Below are positions 58,317-64,000 of a stretch of 64,000 nt of DNA, piece after piece. Below the pieces are notes generated by a model that did no database searches, was not told the DNA's origin, and worked only from the letters and a program-made list of their open reading frames with translations. Within the stretch, counting starts at the first letter, position 1; the number at the start of each line of letters is the position of its first letter. Source of the stretch: Kiritimatiellia bacterium (GTDB lineage: Bacteria; Verrucomicrobiota; Kiritimatiellia; UBA8416; JABMPJ01); NCBI GenBank assembly GCA_030745755.1, contig JASLOA010000046.1, forward strand, positions 1 through 64,000, written 5' to 3'. Made by a program: the position numbers and the translations under genes.

Positions 58317-59193
58317 ACAGGCTCGTAAGTGAACTGGTCGATGATTACCTCGACCTCCCGGCCATCGGATGGGGCGTCGCCATAGCGGTCACTGTCGCCG
58401 TCGTTCAGCCAGAGATTGATTCTGACGGTCGTGCTCCCTGATGGTGTGGGAATCAGTACGGGTGTAGCCAGCGTCGTGTCGTTGGAGCGGCGCGCCGGGT
58501 TGTCTGCCGTGAAACGCCAACTGTGCAGCACCGCACCTGTCTCGCTGGGCCCGCTCATGCTGGCGAAGTCAACGTATCCGGGCGTCCAGGTGAACCGATG
58601 AACCGACATGCCTATATCGCCGGGCATGAACACGCCGTCGGTTCGCTCGTCGTATTGCCCGTTGTCTGTGTCAGGCCCCATAACGGGCTGAACGGAGTAG
58701 TGCAGGTTCTCACCGAACACGCGCGACCAAGGGGTAAATTCAATATCGATCTCATGCAGCTTGCCGGCCCGTGGTGCGTCGTTGTCCCACGTGAAGAGCC
58801 CCAGCACGACGTTGCGGTCCATGGCGCCCACCGCCGAGGCCACGCGGAAGGTATACGTGCCGTAGCCATAGCTGTCGGATGAATAGATCTCGGCGCAGGT
58901 CCAGACATCGCCACGTCGCGTGATCTTGAGGTGCAGCCGTCCCCGGTCATCGACCCAGGCATTGTGGACATCTCCGGCCCAGCAGTTCTCCCCGGCGGCG
59001 GCGGGGGAAGCGGACTGCCGAACTTCCCACGTGCGTCCAGCAAAGGTGATCATGCGGGGGGGCTGTCCGGAGGTGGGACAGACCGTTGCGGCATTTATCG
59101 TGTTAGGAATGGGGATGACATCGTTCGTGTCGTCTTCACACCCAATTATGAGGATAAGTAACAGCAGGGGAGGAGATAGAGTAGGCTTTTCAT
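58313..59193 (-). pseudogene. GH16-like lipoprotein with a one-base frameshift
   Basis: The uninterrupted frame from 59053 gives 246 residues of a concanavalin-like glucanase fold with the GH16 active-site strand EIDIEFTPW (catalytic Glu pair), GTYTFRVAS and VVLGLFTWDN. Upstream, the same frame continues as PLLLLILIIGCEDD, a lipobox, but has no start. ATG at 59193 opens MKSLLYLL in another frame. One extra C in the CCCC run (59167-59170 on the plus strand as GGGG) would join them into a normal lipoprotein signal. So this is a sequencing error, a slippage-prone site, or a recent pseudogene. If intact, it would act on beta-glucans or galactans outside the cell. Confidence 0.75.
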
Positions 59194-59296
59194 GATCCGG
59201 ATTCTATCGGTCCTGGTGGAGACAGATCAAGAGCTTAGCGCGAGGAAGTATTTCGCACCACTCGCCAATACTCCGCAGTGTGAATTCATGCATGCG

Positions 59297-59368
59297 GTCA
59301 TCCTGAGCGAAGCGAAGGATCTCAGCGTTCTGATTGCGGCTGAGATTCCTCGCTGCGCTCGGAATGAC
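59297..59368. repeat. MITE core copy without clear ends
   Basis: GTCATCCTGAGCGAAGCGAA pairs with TGCGCTCGGAATGAC. No TAG-type ends are recognised. It fills the gap between folA and the GH16-like gene. Confidence 0.65.
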
Positions 59369-59403
59369 AGGCGATTTGTACCTGGAAGTAGTAGAGGCCG
59401 GTA

Positions 59404-59907
59404 TCACCCGGGCTGGGTGCCTGGGCGCGTCCGGACCGTGAAGCGGTAGGTCAGGTCTCCATCGGAGCGTTCCTCGCAGGTGAGGACAGATGAGAAGGCG
59501 CCATAGTGCGGGAAGAACGCGTCGGCATCCGCGGGAGCGTCGTCGACCTCCGTGAGGTAGAGTTTAGCGGCGCGATCGAGAGTCTGGGCATAGACGTCGC
59601 CGCCGCCAATGACGAACACTTCATCGTCCGGTGCGGTGTTGGCCGCAGCATAGGCGATAGCGTCATCGAGGCCATGGCATACGGTCACGCCGTCTATCTG
59701 CAGGGCAAGACTGCGGGTGATGACGATATTAAGTCGGTCGGGCAGTGGTTTGCCAATCGATTCAAAGGTCTTGCGCCCCATGATGACCGGATGCCCGGTT
59801 GTCAGTCGCTTGAAGCGGGGCAGATCACCGGGAAGATGCCACAGCAGCGCATTGTTGCGCCCGATGGCGCGGTTGGAACCGAGCGCTGCGATGATTGAGA
59901 GCGTCAT
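59404..59907 (-). CDS. folA: Dihydrofolate reductase
   Basis: 167 residues: ALGSNRAIGRNNALLWHLPGD with the Asp after the WHLP loop, PVIMGRKTFESIG, LNIVITRS and VIGGGDVYAQTL. It regenerates tetrahydrofolate used up by ThyA. GGAGGGCAG gives a good ribosome site. It follows thyA, from which it is separated by a MITE. Confidence 0.96.
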   Translation of the reverse strand: MTLSIIAALGSNRAIGRNNALLWHLPGDLPRFKRLTTGHPVIMGRKTFESIGKPLPDRLNIVITRSLALQIDGVTVCHGLDDAIAYAAANTAPDDEVFVIGGGDVYAQTLDRAAKLYLTEVDDAPADADAFFPHYGAFSSVLTCEERSDGDLTYRFTVRTRPGTQPG

Positions 59908-59922
59908 GAGTGCTGCCCTCCG

Positions 59923-60078
59923 CTAGTGTGGTGTCACATAATTGCGTTCGTGTAACTGATGTGTCATCCCGAGCGACGTCGAGGGATCTACGCCCAGGCA
60001 TGGGGCTGAGATTCCTCGCTTCGCTCGGAATGACAGGGACTTATGTTGTGAGAGCTTGTTTGCGTGACACGACACTAG
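59923..60078. mobile_element. MITE-like element, full copy 2 (156 bp)
   Basis: CTAGTGTGGTGTCAC at one end and GTGACACGACACTAG at the other are near-perfect inverted ends. The core is GTCATCCCGAGCGACGTCGA / TTCGCTCGGAATGAC. Its last four bases (CTAG) include the stop codon of thyA on the minus strand. It closely matches the copy at 18000 along its whole length. Confidence 0.87.
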
Positions 60079-61100
60079 AACCCTCCTACGTTGGTGATGG
60101 GGGCTTTCAGAGCCGGATGAGGGTCGTAGCCCTCCACGGTGAAATCATCGCTGCAGAAACCGTCGATGTCTGTGATCGCGGAGTTCAGAGTGATGCGGGG
60201 CCATGGTTTCGGCTCGCGTGCGATCTGTTCCCGTATCTGCTCCTCGTGATTGGAGTACATGTGGACATCACCGAACGTGTGCACGAATTCGCCCGGCTCA
60301 AGACCGGTCACCTGTGCCACCATGAGGAGGAGCAGGGCATAGCTGGCGATGTTGAACGGCACCCCCAGGAATACATCGGCGCTGCGCTGGTAGAGCCCCA
60401 GGTTGAGACGGTTCCCGCCGGTGACACAGAGCTGGTAGGTCGTGTGGCAGAACGGGGGCACCTCGTTGGCATTGCCCGGCGAGGCCATGTCGTAGATGAA
60501 GTCGGGGTTCCAGGCTGAGACTACATAGGACTTGCGGAACGGCCGCTCGCGCAATCCCTTGATGCACCAGCCCAATTGGTCGATCTCGCGTCCGTCACTG
60601 GCGGGCCAGCGGCGCCACATACGCCCATAGATCGTTACGAGCTCACCCCACTTCCGCACGAAGTCGCTGTCGGCCGGCTCAGATTTCAGCTTCTCTATAA
60701 AGGCTTTCTGTCCCAGTTCAGGCAGCCCTTCGTCAGTCGCCAGCTTGCGATACTTCTTGTGCGCCCACTCGTCCCAGATGTGGACATTGCGGTCGACAAG
60801 GTACTTGATGTTTGAGTCGCCATGTAGAAACCAGAGCAACTCCTCAATGATGCCGCGCGCAAACGTCTTCTTGGTCGTCAGCAGTGGAAAGCCGTCCGCC
60901 AGATCAAAGCGGAGCTGGCGGCCGAAGACCGACTTGATGTAGGGGAGGGGTTCGCCCTGGTCCCTGTACTGCTGCTTGACTTCGTCGGTCAGAAACAGCT
61001 CCTTGCGAGATCCATTGTCAAGGATGTCGGTGAGAAGGTCGAGATACTGATGCTCGGGATGTCGTGCTGTCGTCATGCGCATACTATCGGCTGCAGGCAT
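60075..61100 (-). CDS. thyA: Thymidylate synthase
   Basis: 341 residues, longer than E. coli ThyA because of an insertion around residues 115-150, as in some long ThyA forms. It has the FPLLTTKKTFARGIIEELLWFLHG substrate region, the nucleophile in VPPFCHTTYQL, QRSADVFLGVPFNIASYALL and the C-terminal AITDIDG..YDPHP. It makes dTMP from dUMP. Start codon uncertain among Met1, Met7 and Met9. Confidence 0.96.
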   Translation of the reverse strand: MPAADSMRMTTARHPEHQYLDLLTDILDNGSRKELFLTDEVKQQYRDQGEPLPYIKSVFGRQLRFDLADGFPLLTTKKTFARGIIEELLWFLHGDSNIKYLVDRNVHIWDEWAHKKYRKLATDEGLPELGQKAFIEKLKSEPADSDFVRKWGELVTIYGRMWRRWPASDGREIDQLGWCIKGLRERPFRKSYVVSAWNPDFIYDMASPGNANEVPPFCHTTYQLCVTGGNRLNLGLYQRSADVFLGVPFNIASYALLLLMVAQVTGLEPGEFVHTFGDVHMYSNHEEQIREQIAREPKPWPRITLNSAITDIDGFCSDDFTVEGYDPHPALKAPITNVGGF

Positions 61101-61139
61101 TGGAGGAGTCCAGCACTTTAGTCAGATAGGAGATGATGG

Positions 61140-61168
61140 TTGACTGTTGAGGTGTGTTAAAATATCGT
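61140..61168 (+). promoter_or_regulatory. Promoter of the XylR-like regulator gene
   Basis: TTGACT (61140-61145), 17 bp, TATCGT (61163-61168). The GTG start lies about 40 nt after the predicted start of transcription. Confidence 0.5.
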
Positions 61169-61213
61169 TTCGCGAACTCTTGACGCTCCTCCCGTTTGGA
61201 ATGAAGGATACCC

Positions 61214-62383
61214 GTGAACAGACGCCCTCGTGTATTACTCCTGGCTCCAGGAAGCTCTCATGCGCTGCATGCGGGTGTTGTCTCCTTTGCGCGCGATGTC
61301 GGCTGGATTCTCGATTGCCGCATGTCCTACACGGGGCAAGTGCCTGATGGAAGCGACGTGGATGGGATGCTGTGCTGGCGTGCCAACCGTACCGACGTCA
61401 CCGGGTTCATGCGGGGGCTTGATGTGCCGGTGGTCGGGCTGGACCGGTCCGTGGACCACACATGGCCCAGCGTAAGTTGTTGTGATGAGTCTATCGGCCG
61501 TGCAGCGGCAAGACATCTCCTGGCGCGTGGACACAAGGCCCTGGCCTTCTGCGGGCCCGCGGACGCGCCACGTCTGGTGGGCTTCAAGGCTGAAGCTGAG
61601 TCTGCGGGTGCGCGGTTTGTACGCCTGGCACCTCCGGAGGGCGCCTCCGTCCTCAGCAGCTCCGAAGCCATTCGCGATTGGATGGGTCCCATGTTGTCCT
61701 CTCTGCGTGTGCCTCTTGCGGTCATGGTGGCAGAGGATCTGGAGGCAGCGCCTGTGATCGACGCCCTTGTCGGGTTGGGCTACAGCGTGCCGGAGCAAGT
61801 GGCGGTCATCGGCGCGGGGAACGATCCCATGCTCTGTGACGTTGCCCGGGTGCCTGTGTCGAGTGTCGATGTCCGCGCTCATGAAGTCGGATACGCAGCC
61901 GCCCGATTACTGGACAGTCTGATGGCGGGCAGTCCTCCACCGTCCACGCCCCGTCGGATCGAACCAGGGCCGGTCAAGGTTCGTGCATCCACTGACACCG
62001 TGGTACTGTCCAACCTTCATGCGGCCCGCGCACTGCGTTTCATCTGGACCCGCTACCGGGACCCTATCAATGTGGACAGTGTGTCGGAACATGTTCCCGT
62101 AACACGCCGTCGGCTTCAGACCCTCTTTCACGAGCAGCTGGGACGGACCATGCAGGAGGAAATTGCCCGGGTCCGCATTGCCGACGCCTGCCTGATGTTG
62201 AAGCGATCGCGGATGCGCATTCATAGGATCGCCACGCTAACCGGTTTCAAGAGCAGTCTGCATTTTCATCGGACGTCCCAGTCTGTTCTGGGTATGGGTC
62301 CCAAGGCATTTCGAGAAGCGGGCACCATTCCGGACTTCGGGGTCCTGCCGGCCCGGGTTGGGGATCAACTGTCGCCTGAATGA
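61214..62383 (+). CDS. XylR-type transcriptional regulator (LacI-like sensor plus AraC DNA-binding domain)
   Basis: 389 residues from a GTG with AAGGA five bases upstream. Residues 1-265 are a periplasmic-binding-protein-like sensor: HLLARGHKALAFCG, VMVAEDLEAAPVIDAL and VAVIGAGNDPMLCD. Residues 280-375 are an AraC/XylS helix-turn-helix pair: VSEHVPVTRRRLQTLFHEQLG and IHRIATLTGFKSSLHFHRTS. It should respond to a sugar. Such fusions are typical of PVC genomes. The local target is unknown. Confidence 0.9.
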   Translation: MNRRPRVLLLAPGSSHALHAGVVSFARDVGWILDCRMSYTGQVPDGSDVDGMLCWRANRTDVTGFMRGLDVPVVGLDRSVDHTWPSVSCCDESIGRAAARHLLARGHKALAFCGPADAPRLVGFKAEAESAGARFVRLAPPEGASVLSSSEAIRDWMGPMLSSLRVPLAVMVAEDLEAAPVIDALVGLGYSVPEQVAVIGAGNDPMLCDVARVPVSSVDVRAHEVGYAAARLLDSLMAGSPPPSTPRRIEPGPVKVRASTDTVVLSNLHAARALRFIWTRYRDPINVDSVSEHVPVTRRRLQTLFHEQLGRTMQEEIARVRIADACLMLKRSRMRIHRIATLTGFKSSLHFHRTSQSVLGMGPKAFREAGTIPDFGVLPARVGDQLSPE

Positions 62384-62408
62384 GGGGCGGAGAAATAGAG
62401 CAGTTCTC

Positions 62409-63599
62409 ATGTTAGAGCGTTTCGAAAAGGCAGAAGAGCAACTCGTGAAGCTGATCGGTCGCGAGGGGGCCGACCAGGGGCATGGTCGGCGTGTTCGGCT
62501 GGTCCTTCGCTTCCTCAAGGAATTGTCTCGTCTTTACGGGTCTGTGGTTGGTGTCCGTCTGTTCCTTTACCAGAAAGGGTTGATACGTCCCAATGCTCTC
62601 GGTTGCCAGGTGATCAGTATTGGCAACCTGACGGTCGGCGGCACCGGCAAGACACCGGTCGTGGAGATCTTTGCCCGCGAACTGCAGAAGGCTGGACGCC
62701 GTGTGGCGATTCTGAGCCGCGGGTATAAGAAGGCAAAGGCCCCGCTGCAGAGACGGCTCATGGATCGTTTCTTGCTCCGGGAGCGTAAGCGTCCGCCGCG
62801 TGTTGTCTCCGACGGTTCCAAGTTGCTGCTCGATTCCGCCATGAGCGGAGATGAACCCTACATGCTTGCCTCCAACCTGCCCGATGTAGCGGTCCTGGTT
62901 GATAAGGATCGCGTCAAGAGTGGGCGCTTCGCCATCAACAGACTGGGGTGCGACACGCTGGTGCTCGATGATGGATTCCAGTACATGGCGCTGAAGCATC
63001 GGCTGGATATCGTCCTGGTCGATCGCACCAATCCGTTCGGCAACGAGCACGTACTGCCGCGTGGGATTCTGCGTGAACCCATTCGCAATATCAGCCGTGC
63101 CAGTTTCATCTTCATCACGAAGTCGAACGGTGCCGGGTCGGATCCGCTCCGGGCACGCCTGCGCGAGCTGAATCCAACGGCTGAAATCATTGAGTGTCGG
63201 CATGCCGCCCGCTACCTGACCCACGTCTTCAGCTCGGAACGGTATGAGTTGGACTATCTCAAGGGGATCAAAGTGGTTGCCATGTCGGGAATCGCGATGC
63301 CGGCCGGCTTCGAGCAGGAGCTGACCCGGCGCGGAGCCGACGTGGTCGATGCCCACCGCTTTGCCGATCATCACCGCTATACACAGCAGGAGATTATCAA
63401 CATCATCAATGCGGCCCAGCGCGAGGGGGCCAAGGCGATCATCACCACCGAGAAGGATGCCGTACGGTTTCCGCGTTTGGATCGCTGCGACGTCCCGATT
63501 CTCTTCCTGCGGGTCGATATTGAAATCCTCAGCGGTGCCGAGGATTTCCACGAGTGCATAGCGCGTATCTGTTTCAGATCCAAATCGAAAGCGGCCTGA
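62409..63599 (+). CDS. lpxK: Tetraacyldisaccharide 4'-kinase
   Basis: 396 residues. It phosphorylates the lipid A precursor at the 4' position at the inner membrane. P-loop NLTVGGTGKTP near 75, followed by RRVAILSRGYKK, GDEPYMLASNLP, VLVDKDRVKSG and the Walker B-like LVLDDGFQYMALKHRLDIVLVD. Start at the ATG 62409 just after the regulator gene; an upstream in-frame ATG lies inside the regulator coding region. The N-terminal 30 residues before the conserved LYGSVVGVRLFLY are extra. Confidence 0.94.
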   Translation: MLERFEKAEEQLVKLIGREGADQGHGRRVRLVLRFLKELSRLYGSVVGVRLFLYQKGLIRPNALGCQVISIGNLTVGGTGKTPVVEIFARELQKAGRRVAILSRGYKKAKAPLQRRLMDRFLLRERKRPPRVVSDGSKLLLDSAMSGDEPYMLASNLPDVAVLVDKDRVKSGRFAINRLGCDTLVLDDGFQYMALKHRLDIVLVDRTNPFGNEHVLPRGILREPIRNISRASFIFITKSNGAGSDPLRARLRELNPTAEIIECRHAARYLTHVFSSERYELDYLKGIKVVAMSGIAMPAGFEQELTRRGADVVDAHRFADHHRYTQQEIINIINAAQREGAKAIITTEKDAVRFPRLDRCDVPILFLRVDIEILSGAEDFHECIARICFRSKSKAA

Positions 63600-63617
63600 A
63601 TTGGGGAAGAAGGTAGC

Positions 63618-64000
63618 ATGGATCGCGTACTGATCTGCGGAACCAACTGGTTGGGCGACTGCATTATGAGCATGCCGTCGCTCCAGGTGCTGAAACAGCG
63701 CCGTCCCAATACACACCTCACGCTCCTGGCGAAGCCGGGCATGGTTCCGCTCTGGCAGATGCACAGCGCGGTCGACGCGATTGTCCCCATCGCGCAAGGC
63801 CGCGGCGGAACACGCCGCACAGTGCGGGTACTGCGACAGCAGTTGTTCGACCGTGCGGTCATTTTCCCCAACTCCTTTCGGAGTGCACTGCTTCCCTTCA
63901 TGGGAGGGGTGCCACGGCGTATGGGTGTCGCTTCTCATGGGCGTGCGCTCCTGCTGACCGAGCGCCGACCGGGTCGACAGCCGGGCGATGCTTCACACCA
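63618..64000 (+). CDS. waaF: ADP-heptose:LPS heptosyltransferase, N-terminal part (cut by window end)
   Basis: The first 127 residues of a GT9 glycosyltransferase: ILICGTNWLGDCIMSMPSLQVL is close to the family start ILVRGPNWIGDAVMSTPAL, followed by LTLLAKPG and FPNSFRSALLPFMGGVPRRMG. It adds heptose to the LPS core. The ATG follows GAAGAAGGTAGC and the gene is 18 bp after lpxK. WaaF versus another heptosyltransferase cannot be settled from this part. Confidence 0.85.
   Translation, partial: MDRVLICGTNWLGDCIMSMPSLQVLKQRRPNTHLTLLAKPGMVPLWQMHSAVDAIVPIAQGRGGTRRTVRVLRQQLFDRAVIFPNSFRSALLPFMGGVPRRMGVASHGRALLLTERRPGRQPGDASH

Overview
The window looks like a chromosomal segment of a Gram-negative, GC-rich bacterium of the PVC group, most likely Kiritimatiellota or a close relative. 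This is an inference, not a measured placement. It rests on lipid A and LPS genes (lpxK, gmhA, a waaF-like end), an exosortase with a PEP-CTERM substrate, a CTPSR sulfatase, a LacI-like sensor fused to an AraC DNA-binding domain, and three families of short palindromic repeats between genes. Nothing looks like a phage or a plasmid.

Layout. 1-1.05 kb is the end of clpB, followed by a perfect 42-bp palindrome. 1.16-5.69 kb is a minus-strand run with its own promoter: a corrinoid protein, a UroD/MtaA-type methyltransferase, an unknown protein, pdxH, a 3-methyladenine glycosylase, a PPC-domain protein and thpR. Then come tRNA-Leu, gmhA and several poorly known genes. 10.0-18.0 kb is an unusual F-type ATPase operon: a periplasmic membrane-anchored protein, two tandem alpha subunits, a short epsilon, c, a b-delta fusion, gamma and beta. 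There is no a subunit. The second alpha has lost the arginine finger. 18.2-27.8 kb is a type II secretion / type IV pilus-like operon (E, F, G, I, J, K, L, M-like) ending in a membrane-anchored MORN-repeat protein; no secretin is present. 28.0-31.1 kb holds three secreted proteins, the last with a PEP-CTERM sorting tail.

31.3-38.6 kb carries recO, a lipoprotein parvulin, mgtE, a DUF502 protein, ybeY, pgpH and holA. 38.9-46.4 kb is a nucleotide block (purF, pyrG, carB, carA). 46.6-53.1 kb has a cell-wall amidase, an outer-membrane barrel protein and a 1345-residue exosortase fused to a long TPR region. After tRNA-Ala come a zinc-ribbon/EIIA fusion, a sulfatase, an OlsF-like double acyltransferase, a ParB-domain protein, a GH16-like lipoprotein with a one-base frameshift, folA, thyA, a XylR-like regulator, lpxK and the start of a heptosyltransferase gene.

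The most striking features are the ATPase operon and a MITE-like element of about 155-165 bp. At least six copies of the element begin or end exactly on the TAG stop codon of the neighbouring gene. Related repeats also supply coding sequence at the 5' ends of two pseudopilin genes.
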